The notes below the pieces were generated by a model. That model had not been told where the DNA came from and did no database searches. It saw only the letters and a list, made by a program, of their open reading frames with translations. Made by a program: the position numbers and the translations under genes. A DNA stretch of 64,000 nucleotides from Flavobacterium xinjiangense (GTDB lineage Bacteria > Bacteroidota > Bacteroidia > Flavobacteriales > Flavobacteriaceae): contig NZ_FRCL01000014.1 in NCBI RefSeq assembly GCF_900142885.1, forward strand, positions 25,574 through 89,573. The letters run 5' to 3'. This document shows, piece after piece, positions 17,065-25,780 of the stretch (within the stretch, counting starts at the first letter, position 1; the number at the start of each line of letters is the position of its first letter).

Positions 17065-17778
17065 ATGCGGTTTTCTTTTCTTATTATTGACGACAATGCC
17101 ATCAATGTGAAGGAAACTTTAGAACTCTTCGAAAATTTCCCTAATTATTTTTGCGCTGGAGTTGCCAAAGATAGTCAAACCGCAATAAATCAAATTATAA
17201 AAGTAAAACCTCAATTAGTTATCGTAAGAATTCCAATCAAATCTAATGAAAAAACTTCTTTTTTTAAAACGATTAATGACTTGTTTCAATATGTAGATCT
17301 AATGCCCTATTTCATAGCATTAGCTTCGGAACCAGATTATGCACTGGAAGCAGTACAATCGGGATTTTCTGATTATATCATAGTGCCATTAGAGTTGCAG
17401 GAGTTAGGGAAAAGTCTTTTCAAATTTGAAAAAAGAAATCCAACGACAATTCCTTCCGCTATTTGCATTAAATCATATAGCGATTACCAATTTGTAGCGC
17501 TACAAGACATTGTTTATTTAAAAGCTGATAACAACACAACTGATATTCAACTGTACAATGGTAAAACAGTGAATGCCTATAAGACTTTAAAACATTTTGA
17601 GAACACATTACCATTCTATTTTTTGAGGATACATAAAAGTTATATTGTTAACATTAATCATGTATCACGGATTCATTTCAGCAAATCAAAATGTTATCTT
17701 AATTACAATGAAATCCTGCCCTTCTCGATAACTTACAGAGATAATATTGAGGCCATAATCCGAAAGATCAATATTTAG
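17065..17778 (+). CDS. LytTR-type response regulator with altered receiver
   Basis: A 237-residue AlgR/LytR-class protein. The receiver half starts MRFSFLIIDDNAINVKETLE with the usual acidic pair. Where the phosphorylated Asp should be, the sequence reads PQLVIVRIPIKSNEK, with no Asp, so ordinary phosphorylation looks unlikely. The LytTR DNA-binding half is intact (YQFVALQDIVYLKADNNTTD, then FLRIHKSYIVNINHVSRI). It is transcribed away from the LuxR-type regulator with only 98 bases between starts, so the two may share a control region. It could sense by another route or act constitutively. Confidence 0.88.
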   Translation: MRFSFLIIDDNAINVKETLELFENFPNYFCAGVAKDSQTAINQIIKVKPQLVIVRIPIKSNEKTSFFKTINDLFQYVDLMPYFIALASEPDYALEAVQSGFSDYIIVPLELQELGKSLFKFEKRNPTTIPSAICIKSYSDYQFVALQDIVYLKADNNTTDIQLYNGKTVNAYKTLKHFENTLPFYFLRIHKSYIVNINHVSRIHFSKSKCYLNYNEILPFSITYRDNIEAIIRKINI

Positions 17779-18062
17779 CTCTCCTAAAGAATCTTCGTAA
17801 TACATATTGAACTGATATCATATGATCAAGATTCAAAACATAGGGTTTCCCCACTTTGATTACTCCTTTAACTAGTGTACTAAATGGGTTCACTATAAGC
17901 TCTTGATATTTTAAAAATACCGCTGTTTTTACCTGTTAATTTGCCCCAGTTATAATGCATCAGAAACTTCTAAATAAATATTGAGGATGGGGAAAATCTG
18001 CTTTTAAAGCAGTGTCATTCTCAATATTTCAGAACGGCTATTTCCCAGCTTTTCTTAAAAAA

Positions 18063-18087
18063 GGCACTCCATTTTTGGATCAGTGCC
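18063..18087 (+). other. Small stem-loop in the gap before the 60-residue lipoprotein
   Basis: GGCACT/AGTGCC with an inner CCA/TGG forms a compact hairpin in the 17779-18123 gap, about 40 bases before the lipoprotein ATG. It has no T run. It could be a 5' leader structure of the lipoprotein mRNA. Nothing else is apparent in the gap. Confidence 0.3.
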
Positions 18088-18123
18088 AGTATAAAAATAT
18101 TTCTAATTTTTTAAACACTTTTT

Positions 18124-18306
18124 ATGAAAAAGCTATTAATTGCTATGGGTTGTCTATCAGCTGTAATCTTAATGTCTTCATGTACAACGGATAGTATCGG
18201 AGATGCTGAAAAAGAAACCTCAAGTAAATATACTAAACTTTCTGTATCAGCAACTGATGAAGTCATACCTCCCCCAATAGATGATAGAGATAAAACTAAG
18301 GGCTAA
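18124..18306 (+). CDS. Small lipoprotein upstream of the histidine kinase
   Basis: A 60-residue predicted lipoprotein: MKKLLIAMGCLSAVILMSSC gives a signal peptide with lipobox Cys20, leaving a 40-residue polar tail ending PPPIDDRDKTKG. There is no recognisable domain. It is followed by a strong hairpin terminator and then, 88 bases on, by the TPR histidine kinase, which is itself a predicted lipoprotein. It may be a ligand, inhibitor or secreted signal of that kinase, but this is inferred only from position. Confidence 0.7.
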   Translation: MKKLLIAMGCLSAVILMSSCTTDSIGDAEKETSSKYTKLSVSATDEVIPPPIDDRDKTKG

Positions 18307-18315
18307 TCTGTTGTT

Positions 18316-18347
18316 AAAAACCAGATAATAAAAATTATCTGGTTTTT
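18316..18347 (+). terminator. Intrinsic terminator after the small lipoprotein
   Basis: AAAAACCAGATAAT and ATTATCTGGTTTTT make a perfect 14-bp stem with an AAAA loop and a terminal T run. It lies between the lipoprotein and kinase genes, so kinase transcription either reads through it at reduced level or starts separately. Confidence 0.85.
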
Positions 18348-18393
18348 AATCTTTATTTTTGAAAAAATAAAGATTAATTATTCCTTAGAAAAA

Positions 18394-20406
18394 TTGAAAA
18401 CAAAACTTAGAATCTTAGTGTTCGCGAATTTATTCTTACTGATTACCTCCTGTCAGAAAAAAAAAGAAAATATTGAATATGAAAATCGAGTTAAGGTGCT
18501 TTTAAACAAGTATGATTTATCAGTATTACCAGACAATTATAAAGAGAAAACATTAGACACCGTATATCTATATTTATTAAAACATGAAAATGATTCAATA
18601 AATAGAAATTTACTTTTTAAAGTTGCTAATAAGTACTACGCCTTAAATAAATTTGATAAATATCTAAAAGTTACGAAGAAAGTTAAAGAGTTTGCATCAG
18701 AGAAAAAAGATACATCGCATATGGCTAAGTCATTGTATTTTTTGGGAGAATACTATGAAGATAAAGCACAATTTGACAGCTCTTTTTACTATTATAATCA
18801 GTCTGAAAAGCTCTACAAGAACTTAAAAGATACATTGAATTCAGGTAGGATAGCATTATATAAAGGTGGTATTTTATTTGATTCTGGCAACTTCACCGAA
18901 AGCGAAACTGGAGCCGTAAACGCTTTAAAATTACTTTCAAAAACTAGCAATACTAGATTAGTTTACGAGAGTTACAATTTACTTGCGCTTTCATTAAAAG
19001 AATTAAATAATTTTGAAGAGTCTTTAAAATATTTTGATCTAGCTTTAAATCAACTACAACCACTTGAAAACGAAGATTATCCCAAGGACAAATTAGTTAA
19101 ATCTAGAATATCTTGTTTCAATAACATTGGTCGCGTCTACGAAAAGCAGAGGAATTATAAAAAAGCAATAGTTTACTATGAAAAAGGTTTGGCTTTACAG
19201 GATTTAAAACTTAACTATCCAAAATCATATGCAATGCTGCTAGACAATATAGCTTATTCTAAAATGAAAGAAGGAGACTTTAAAGATATTGACAGACTGT
19301 TATTTGAGTCATTAAAGATTAGTGATAGTTTGGATATAACTCAAGGTATCGTATCAAGTAAAATTAACCTAGGAGAATATTATTTATATAAAAAGGACAC
19401 TACACAAGGTTTAACTTATATTACAGAAGGTTTTAAACTGGCAAAAAAAATTAAAGCTGGTCCTTTTATAATAAGATCATTGAAATTATTAACGGAAAAT
19501 GATTCCAAAAACAAAAACTATTATTCCATTTTATACATCAAGATAAATGACAGCATTCAAAATGTAGAGCGAATGACCCGGAATAAATTTGCAAGAATAA
19601 CCTATGAAACGGATCAAATAGAGGAAAAAAATGAAATCCTCTCTAACAAAAACACCAATATTATTCTTGGTTCTGGAATTATTATAATTTTCTTGGGGGT
19701 CTTTTTTGCTTTTTACCGTCTAAAATCGAAAAACAAAGAATTACTATTTATTAAAGAACAGCAGGAAGCAAACGAAAGAATATATCAGCTAATGTTGGTC
19801 CAGCAATCTGAAACTGAAAAAGCACGCAGTGATGAAAGAAACCGAATAGCTATGGAATTACATGACGGAATAGTAAACAGCATTTTTACGACACGTTTTA
19901 ATTTAATTCAATTAGATCCAAATGCATTAGATAAAAAGGAGCAATTGGTTAAGGAGTTGGAAAAAACAGAGAATGAAATTAGACAAGTTTCACATGATTT
20001 GACACAAAACCTGCTTTTTGAAGATAAAAGTTTACCGGAGATAATAATAACTTTAGTAGAGTCACAACAAAATCAATATAATACAAGATTTGACGTATCG
20101 GTGGATAAATACATTGACTGGTCATTGGTTTCAAGTCATAATAAAATACATGTTTATCGTATCATACAAGAAGCAATACAGAATAGTAATAAATATTCCC
20201 AAGCTGAAAGATGTTACATAATGCTACTAAAAACAGGAGATAAAATAACCATTCGTGTTTGGGATAACGGAATTGGCTTTAATGCCGAAAAAGTAAAATA
20301 CGGTATTGGATTGAAAAACATCAAAGACAGGACCAAATCATTAAATGGAGACTTAAAAATTAGTTCCAATTCCGAAAAGGGAACAACCATAGAAGTCGTA
20401 TTTTAA
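18394..20406 (+). CDS. TPR-containing histidine kinase (NarX/LuxR-partner type)
   Basis: A 670-residue sensor kinase. It begins MKTKLRILVFANLFLLITSC, a lipoprotein-type signal, using TTG at 18394 since no ATG fits. Residues about 60-390 are tetratricopeptide-like helical repeats (for example KAIVYYEKGLALQD). A membrane helix follows at about 420-445. The kinase core starts with the phosphorylated His in DERNRIAMELHDGIVNS (about 487). The ATP-binding boxes are NSNKYS, WDNGIGF and GIGLKNIKDR. This layout is common in Bacteroidota and normally pairs with NarL/LuxR regulators such as the one at 16310-16966. Confidence 0.92.
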   Translation: MKTKLRILVFANLFLLITSCQKKKENIEYENRVKVLLNKYDLSVLPDNYKEKTLDTVYLYLLKHENDSINRNLLFKVANKYYALNKFDKYLKVTKKVKEFASEKKDTSHMAKSLYFLGEYYEDKAQFDSSFYYYNQSEKLYKNLKDTLNSGRIALYKGGILFDSGNFTESETGAVNALKLLSKTSNTRLVYESYNLLALSLKELNNFEESLKYFDLALNQLQPLENEDYPKDKLVKSRISCFNNIGRVYEKQRNYKKAIVYYEKGLALQDLKLNYPKSYAMLLDNIAYSKMKEGDFKDIDRLLFESLKISDSLDITQGIVSSKINLGEYYLYKKDTTQGLTYITEGFKLAKKIKAGPFIIRSLKLLTENDSKNKNYYSILYIKINDSIQNVERMTRNKFARITYETDQIEEKNEILSNKNTNIILGSGIIIIFLGVFFAFYRLKSKNKELLFIKEQQEANERIYQLMLVQQSETEKARSDERNRIAMELHDGIVNSIFTTRFNLIQLDPNALDKKEQLVKELEKTENEIRQVSHDLTQNLLFEDKSLPEIIITLVESQQNQYNTRFDVSVDKYIDWSLVSSHNKIHVYRIIQEAIQNSNKYSQAERCYIMLLKTGDKITIRVWDNGIGFNAEKVKYGIGLKNIKDRTKSLNGDLKISSNSEKGTTIEVVF

Positions 20407-20430
20407 TCCTTCATATTCCCCCGAAAAAAA

Positions 20431-20474
20431 TTTGCCCTCTTTCTTTGTCAACCTCGGCAAGGATAAAGGGCAAA
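20431..20474 (+). terminator. Hairpin terminator after the histidine kinase
   Basis: TTTGCCCT pairs with AGGGCAAA, with partial pairing inside (CTTTG/CAAGG), 25 bases after the kinase stop and followed by ACTTTT. The rest of the gap to 20781 shows no convincing gene. Confidence 0.6.
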
Positions 20475-20781
20475 ACTTTTATAGAGTACTACCCAATAAA
20501 CTTTAACATTTTTTGCAGTAAATCTTCCTATTTTGTTAAAGTTGACTACCTAATTATTTTTTATGCATCTCGTATCACTATGTTTATGACCAACTTGATG
20601 CTATACTTAGAAATTCTAAAAATACTTTACAAAAATATATATTTAGGAAACAAATTGTCTTGGGTAGCACCCCAGTTGAGCAAAGATTATCCGAACTGAT
20701 TTCAAAAAAATTTTGAAAAAGGAGGAATTCAATCAAATAGTTTTGAAATGATCATTCATTCAATAATAAAATAATTTGGGT

Positions 20782-21756
20782 ATGGAAAAATTTAAAAAGC
20801 AAAGCCTTGAAAAAGAAAATTTCTTCAATGGAGACGATGGAATTCAGATTGATGAATTATTGGAGTTGATTAAAAAAAGTGATTATTACAATGATATTTT
20901 AGAGTATTTTAATATTGATCAAAATGATACCACAAGGATAAATATCAAAGGGGCAAAATCACTTTTTACAAAGATTAAAAACATAAATGAAAAATATATA
21001 AAAGAAGACTTGATAAGTGACCTCAAGGATTTAAATTTTGATTATAATGGAGGATTTGGGATTAAATTCAATAATCTTACAACTAACCAATATCTTAGTG
21101 ATCTTAAAATTGATTCTTTCAAAGCATATCCAATTCATTCAGGTGAGAGAGATTTTTTTTCAAATCTTTATGAAATAGACAAATATGCCAGTAAACTGAT
21201 CGTTAAAGGTTTCAAAGATATTTTGGATCAGAATTTAGAACTCATAAAAACGAAGGAACATCATTGTAAGAGATATCGAATTATTCACGATAATGAAGAT
21301 AATACTTTTTATTTAAGAGCCATAATATCTTTAGAAAGATACTACAATTACGGCAATGCTTTAACGGTTGTCATTGCGCTTTTAAAACTGCACTTCGAAA
21401 TGCAGTCAACCGACGTGAAGTATGATTTAATTTCGTTTGAATATAACGAATCGTTTATAAGAATGTTTTTTAAAACTTCCGAGACTAAAGAATTAAAAGG
21501 AGTTGGATTATTCGAAAATGCACTTCAGGTTTCAAATGATGAAATTAAAAGGGAAGCTTTGAAATTCTCAAATATCTGCTCCATAATTTTTAAAGATACA
21601 AACAATACAGAACAAAGGCTTTTTATAAAACCAAAAGATATTAAAACCAAAGTCTTATCAATTACTCATGGTACTGGTCCAACAAAAGCGTTTGCAAACT
21701 TGGAAGACTTTGTCAAATCAAAGGAAAACTTTGAAGAGCTGTTTAAAGAAGCTTAA
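20782..21756 (+). CDS. Hypothetical protein, first gene of the island
   Basis: A 324-residue soluble, charged protein starting MEKFKKQSLEKENFFNGDDG; the ATG at 20782 was taken over an in-frame TTG six bases upstream. No signal peptide, membrane helix or catalytic motif is evident. The centre (HHCKRYRIIHDNEDNTFYLRA) and C-terminus (ITHGTGPTKAFANLEDFVKS) look like a folded domain. I do not recognise it. The next gene's GTG begins directly after its TAA, and two more genes follow closely, so the four probably form one transcript leading towards the TIR/SLATT genes. Confidence 0.7.
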   Translation: MEKFKKQSLEKENFFNGDDGIQIDELLELIKKSDYYNDILEYFNIDQNDTTRINIKGAKSLFTKIKNINEKYIKEDLISDLKDLNFDYNGGFGIKFNNLTTNQYLSDLKIDSFKAYPIHSGERDFFSNLYEIDKYASKLIVKGFKDILDQNLELIKTKEHHCKRYRIIHDNEDNTFYLRAIISLERYYNYGNALTVVIALLKLHFEMQSTDVKYDLISFEYNESFIRMFFKTSETKELKGVGLFENALQVSNDEIKREALKFSNICSIIFKDTNNTEQRLFIKPKDIKTKVLSITHGTGPTKAFANLEDFVKSKENFEELFKEA

Positions 21757-22002
21757 GTGATTACCAAACTGAAAGATCATAAACAGATTGTTCATCTGGT
21801 GAGAACCAAAATTAATAATTCAAATACGGATCAAATCAAAATGTTTAAACAGGAATTAACTGGAATTCTTTTTAAAGAAATAAAAACGACAACCCAACTT
21901 TTAGAAACCTTTGACAAATTAATGCTTTTAGAAGGTTTAGAAATCGATGCTAAAGAATATTTAAGATATCTCATTTATGATGCACTAATTGATAGAAAAT
22001 AA
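21757..22002 (+). CDS. Small hypothetical protein coupled to the preceding gene
   Basis: An 81-residue helical, charged protein (KLKDHKQIVHLVRTKINNSN to YLRYLIYDALIDRK). It starts with GTG immediately after the previous stop (TAAGTG), a spacing that implies coupled translation. No motif is recognised. It is probably a partner subunit of the 324-residue protein. Confidence 0.6.
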   Translation: MITKLKDHKQIVHLVRTKINNSNTDQIKMFKQELTGILFKEIKTTTQLLETFDKLMLLEGLEIDAKEYLRYLIYDALIDRK

Positions 22003-22050
22003 TTTTAAATACAGATAAAAATTAGTAAAAAAATAAACATTTTAAAAATT

Positions 22051-22368
22051 ATGATAATAAAAACCTATACAGATAATCCCGAACAATTAAACAATCGGAT
22101 AAATAAAAAAATCAATGACGGGGATTTAAAAACTTGGGACATCTTAAAGAATAATAATGGAGAAATTCTTTATAACCATACTCCAGACCAATGGAATGAA
22201 AAAGCAATGCCAAAACCGTATATCGAATCAGATCATATTGCCTTTAAAATAAGATGGTGGGATAAAAATGAACCCGATGAAGCTACAAAAGGATACATTA
22301 CGGGAAGATTTATTGAAATTTTGATGGTTCATTTTCGGGACCATTTTACTTATTTAGAAATCAAATAA
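22051..22368 (+). CDS. Hypothetical 105-residue protein
   Basis: A soluble protein starting MIIKTYTDNPEQLNNRINKK with a Trp-rich middle (FKIRWWDKNEPDEATKGYI). No family is recognised. Its stop is one base from the start of the P-loop gene, so the two are almost certainly co-translated. The pair may be a functional unit in the island. Confidence 0.65.
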   Translation: MIIKTYTDNPEQLNNRINKKINDGDLKTWDILKNNNGEILYNHTPDQWNEKAMPKPYIESDHIAFKIRWWDKNEPDEATKGYITGRFIEILMVHFRDHFTYLEIK

Positions 22369-22369
22369 C

Positions 22370-22810
22370 ATGAACACAATTATCGCAATCTGGCATTCGG
22401 GTGGAAAAGGAAAATCAGGAACTATCCTTGCACTAGCAAATTTATTACTAAGTCAGTACCCCAATCCTAACGTTATTCACTCTTCAAAAGATGTAAATAA
22501 CCTTTCGGTAGATTTTTCTCTTATTATTGAAATTAATGGTAAAACAATTGCTCTGGAAAGCCTGGGGGATCCAAACACAGGATTAGAAAAAAGAATTGAT
22601 GAGATTGTTAAAAAGCACAATCCAAATCTTATTTTTTGCACATGCAGAACAAGAGGAGAAACGGTACATGCAGTAGAAAAAAACACTAAAAAACACAATT
22701 ATGATATCATTTGGACTTCAACCTATCAAGTAAACCAAAATCATATTAGAGCAAACCAAATAAAAGCTGAACATTTATTGGATTTGAGTGTACAATTAGG
22801 TTTGATTTGA
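22370..22810 (+). CDS. Small P-loop protein, ParA/CobQ-like
   Basis: A 146-residue protein starting MNTIIAIWHSGGKGKSGTIL. The GGKGKSGT loop at residues 11-18 resembles the deviant Walker A of ParA/MinD/CobQ-type NTPases. A strand with LIFCTCRTRGETVHAV follows near residue 90, in place of the usual DxP motif. It is much shorter than ParA proteins, so it may be a minimal nucleotide switch or a nucleotide-binding sensor. It closes the four-gene unit upstream of the TPR/TIR genes. Confidence 0.65.
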   Translation: MNTIIAIWHSGGKGKSGTILALANLLLSQYPNPNVIHSSKDVNNLSVDFSLIIEINGKTIALESLGDPNTGLEKRIDEIVKKHNPNLIFCTCRTRGETVHAVEKNTKKHNYDIIWTSTYQVNQNHIRANQIKAEHLLDLSVQLGLI

Positions 22811-22872
22811 TACTGTATTGAGTTTATAAAAAATAATTCGTACATGCATAATGTTTAAAAATATAAATAGTT

Positions 22873-22929
22873 ATGAATTCAGAGAATTTTAAAATAGTAA
22901 TACTAATAATAAAGGATTTTATCAAATGA
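22873..22929 (+). other. Possible 18-codon leader frame overlapping the TPR gene start
   Basis: ATG at 22873 opens a frame (MNSENFKIVILIIKDFIK) that ends at TGA 22927-22929, overlapping the next gene's ATG as AAATGAAG. It could be a translationally coupled leader peptide. There is no independent support. Confidence 0.3.
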
Positions 22930-24155
22930 AGAAACTATGTTTTGTCATAATGGGCTATGGTAGGAGAACTGATTTTGAATCAGGTAGAACTTTAGATTTA
23001 GATAAAACTTACCTAAATATAATTAAACCTGCAGTTGAGAGTGCAGGCTACCAGTGTATCAGGGGAGATGAAATTCAAGAATCTGGGGTCATTGATAGAA
23101 GTATGTATGGTTTATTAATTCATGCCGATTTAGTTATTGCAGATATAACGACTTATAACCCTAACGCCATATATGAATTGGGAATTAGGCACGCTGCTAG
23201 GCCTTATTCAACAATAATTTTAAAAGAACAAGAGGGCAATATTCCTTTTGATTTGAGTCACAATAAAATCTTTCATTATGCACATTTAGGAGATGATATT
23301 TCAGCGACTGAAGCGGAACGATGCAAAAATGATTTAACTAATCTGATTAATGTGACTACGATTTCAAATGAAGTCGATAGTCCTCTATTCCAATATATAA
23401 ATTCATTGACCCCCTACAAGCTTGAGGAAGCAGAATATAATTCTTTGATTAAAGAATTGTCTGAAAAAGAGAAACATATTTTTGCTTTGGTTGAGCATGC
23501 GAAGGCTGAAATGAAAGCCAACAATTTCATCGAAGCATCAAAAATATGGTCTAAAGCATGTAAAAAAGTTGATAATGAGCCTTACTTTATTCAACAACAT
23601 GCTTTATGTGTGTATAAAAGTAAAAATCCTTCCGAAAGAACCGCGTTAATTGATGCCCTTGCTATTATTAAGCAACTGGAACCTGATGGAAAGTCAACTA
23701 ATGATCCCGAAACATTAGGGATAACAGGGGCAATTTATAAACGATTATGGCTAATTGATAACGATCTTGAATACCTCAATCGAGCAATTGATTATTACGG
23801 TAAAGGTTTTAAAATCAATGCTGATTATTATACAGGAGAGAATTATGCGCTGTGCTTAGATTTTATGTCAAATGAAAATACAAATCCTGAAGAAAAAATT
23901 TATCATAAAATTGAAGCTCGTAAAACCAGGGAAAAAATTATTGAAATTATTGGTGCTATTCTGGATTCTGACAATTACCTCCAAAGAATTGATTTGAAAT
24001 GGATTTATGCAACAAATGCCAATTGCTATTTGGCACTAAATCAAATAGAATTGTTCGAAGAATTTGAAAACCTTTTTTATCAAATTGCCGACATTGATTG
24101 GGAAATAGAAACTTATAAAAACTCACTGGAACATATTAAAAAAATAAAAGTTTAA
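22926..24155 (+). CDS. Deoxyribosyltransferase/DRHyd-like plus TPR-S scaffold protein
   Basis: A 409-residue two-part protein. Residues 1-140 (KLCFVIMGYGRRTDF, then HADLVIADITTYNPNAIYEL and GIRHAARP) look like the nucleoside deoxyribosyltransferase/DRHyd fold, with the Glu of YELG as a likely catalytic residue. Residues about 155-400 are helical and repeat-like (AKAEMKANNFIEASKIWSKA; LGITGAIYKRLWLIDNDLEY), resembling the 'TRAFs-binding'/TPR-S region known from ASK kinases and from predicted bacterial conflict systems, where it is proposed to sense NAD-derived signals. Three TIR proteins and a SLATT protein follow directly, which fits that model. The domain calls are by eye. Confidence 0.78.
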   Translation: MKKLCFVIMGYGRRTDFESGRTLDLDKTYLNIIKPAVESAGYQCIRGDEIQESGVIDRSMYGLLIHADLVIADITTYNPNAIYELGIRHAARPYSTIILKEQEGNIPFDLSHNKIFHYAHLGDDISATEAERCKNDLTNLINVTTISNEVDSPLFQYINSLTPYKLEEAEYNSLIKELSEKEKHIFALVEHAKAEMKANNFIEASKIWSKACKKVDNEPYFIQQHALCVYKSKNPSERTALIDALAIIKQLEPDGKSTNDPETLGITGAIYKRLWLIDNDLEYLNRAIDYYGKGFKINADYYTGENYALCLDFMSNENTNPEEKIYHKIEARKTREKIIEIIGAILDSDNYLQRIDLKWIYATNANCYLALNQIELFEEFENLFYQIADIDWEIETYKNSLEHIKKIKV

Positions 24156-24160
24156 AATCG

Positions 24161-24565
24161 ATGGCTAAAACACATACTATATTTATAAGTCATTCTTGGA
24201 AATACCACAAAGACTTAGAAAATCTTAAAAATTTATTACAAAATAGAGGATACTTTAATGTTGAATTTGAAGAAGCCTCTCGAGATACTCCAATAAATTC
24301 AAACAATGCAACTTACATTAAACAACGTTTAAAAACAAAAATTACAAATTCAGATGTTATTCTGGGAATTGCTGGAGTATATGCTACATATAGTGATTGG
24401 ATGAAATGGGAGCTAGACACAGCATATGTAAACAATATTCCTATTATAGGGGTTATCCCTAGAGGACAGCTAAGAATGTCAGCTATTGTCAATGATAAAT
24501 CAATTACTAATGTTAAATGGAATACAGAAAGTATAGTTGAAGCCATTAGAAAATATTCAAAATAA
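24161..24565 (+). CDS. TIR-like protein (ThsB/DUF1863 type)
   Basis: A 134-residue single-domain protein. The first strand and loop TIFISHSWKYHKDLENL is typical of the TIR-like family that includes Thoeris ThsB. Later motifs are SDVILGIAGVYATYSDWMKW followed by ELDTA, where the Glu of WEL is the expected catalytic residue for NAD cleavage, and IPIIGVIPRG. It starts five bases after the TPR gene. In known systems such proteins make a nucleotide signal from NAD on infection. Here the neighbouring TPR-S protein is the likely receiver. Confidence 0.85.
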   Translation: MAKTHTIFISHSWKYHKDLENLKNLLQNRGYFNVEFEEASRDTPINSNNATYIKQRLKTKITNSDVILGIAGVYATYSDWMKWELDTAYVNNIPIIGVIPRGQLRMSAIVNDKSITNVKWNTESIVEAIRKYSK

Positions 24566-24571
24566 AATATA

Positions 24572-25183
24572 ATGAAGGGATTTAATAAAGCTTCAATGCT
24601 TGAGAGTATTTCATGGGAATTGGAGAGAATGAAAAAAATTTCAATCAGTAATAGACCCTGTGTATTCTTAAGTCATAAAAAGGAAGATAAACAAGCGTGT
24701 CGGGAAATTGCAAAATATTTAAGTAAAGCTGAAATTGATTATTATTTAGATGAAGAAGATACTGGTCTTCAGTCAGCTGCTAGTGCAAATGATCCATACC
24801 TAATAACCGAAAGCATAAAAAAAGGTATCAGAGAAAGTTCCCATATGTTATGTGTAGTTTCAGAGAAAACTTTTCAATCAAATTGGATCCCTTTTGAAGT
24901 AGGTTATGGTCATGCCGCAATCATAGATAAAGCGATGATCGAAAAATCCAGAGATCAAAAGATAAAACTATCGATTTTGACACTTAAAGAAATTTCTGAA
25001 AGATCGCTGCCTGATTTTATGAAAGTAGGATACCAAATTAGAGGTACAATAAGCCTCAATAAATACATTAGCGAACTTACAAATGAATCTGAATCCAAAC
25101 TAATAAATGAAAATCGGTTGCAATCAAAAAGCTATTCATTTTCAACACACGTTTTAGATAATTATTTAAACTGGGAAAAATAA
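24572..25183 (+). CDS. TIR domain protein
   Basis: A 203-residue protein. After a 25-residue N-terminal helix comes a TIR domain: RPCVFLSHKKEDKQACREI, IDYYLDEEDTGLQ, SSHMLCVVSEKTFQSNWIPF and EVGYGHAA. The Glu after SNWIPF is the likely catalytic residue. It differs clearly from the flanking two TIR-like proteins, so this is not a recent triplication. The gene begins six bases after the previous one. Possible roles are NADase effector or signal producer. Confidence 0.87.
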   Translation: MKGFNKASMLESISWELERMKKISISNRPCVFLSHKKEDKQACREIAKYLSKAEIDYYLDEEDTGLQSAASANDPYLITESIKKGIRESSHMLCVVSEKTFQSNWIPFEVGYGHAAIIDKAMIEKSRDQKIKLSILTLKEISERSLPDFMKVGYQIRGTISLNKYISELTNESESKLINENRLQSKSYSFSTHVLDNYLNWEK

Positions 25184-25195
25184 AATTAAACTACT

Positions 25196-25780
25196 ATGGT
25201 ACACAGATGCTTCATATCCTTTAAAACAGAAGACAAAGAATATAAAAAATATATTCAGGAAGAAATGGAAATTGACATAATTGATCATTCATTGGATGAT
25301 GCAATTGATTCTGAAGATGAAGATTATATAATGAGAAAAATTCGTGAAGACTATCTTTCAGATAGTACCGTAACAATTTTTCTTATTGGTGAAAAATCCA
25401 ATGAAAATTTAGGATTGAAGGAACAAAAATATATAAAACGAGAATTACAAGCTTCACTTTACCACGGAAAAGAAAACACTCAAAATGGTATATTAGGAAT
25501 TGTATTACCATCTATGTATGACACAGTTTTTGGAGGTTCTGGAATCTGTGAAAAGTGTGGAAATACTCATACATATATTTATATAGATGATAATTCTACA
25601 ATTAAAGAGTTCAGATACAATTATTATATACCAAACAATAAATGCTCTTGGTCTGAAGAAGATCGATTTTGTGTCTTAGTAAAATGGGAAAACTTTATAG
25701 ATACTCCTGAAGCTTATATTGACCAAGCTTTTGACAAAAGAAGTCATCCAATATCAGAAAAAACTAAAGTAAGACCCTAA
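25196..25780 (+). CDS. TIR-like protein (DUF1863/ThsB type) with CxxC motif
   Basis: A 194-residue protein starting MVHRCFISFKTEDKEYKKYI, again the ThsB/DUF1863 pattern. DSTVTIFLIGEKSNENLGLK followed by KRELQASL contains the expected Glu. A CEKCGNTHTYIYIDD stretch near residue 118 adds a Cys pair not seen in the first TIR-like protein. The last base of its stop codon is the first base of the SLATT start (TAATGG), so the two are tightly coupled. It may supply the signal that gates the SLATT protein. Confidence 0.82.
   Translation: MVHRCFISFKTEDKEYKKYIQEEMEIDIIDHSLDDAIDSEDEDYIMRKIREDYLSDSTVTIFLIGEKSNENLGLKEQKYIKRELQASLYHGKENTQNGILGIVLPSMYDTVFGGSGICEKCGNTHTYIYIDDNSTIKEFRYNYYIPNNKCSWSEEDRFCVLVKWENFIDTPEAYIDQAFDKRSHPISEKTKVRP

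Noticed and set aside
18012..18194. 60-codon frame overlapping the small lipoprotein start
   Set aside because: The overlapping lipoprotein frame has a clear signal peptide, while this frame has no features.
20445..20699. 84-codon plus-strand frame after the histidine kinase
   Set aside because: It begins inside the kinase terminator hairpin and shows no protein-like pattern.
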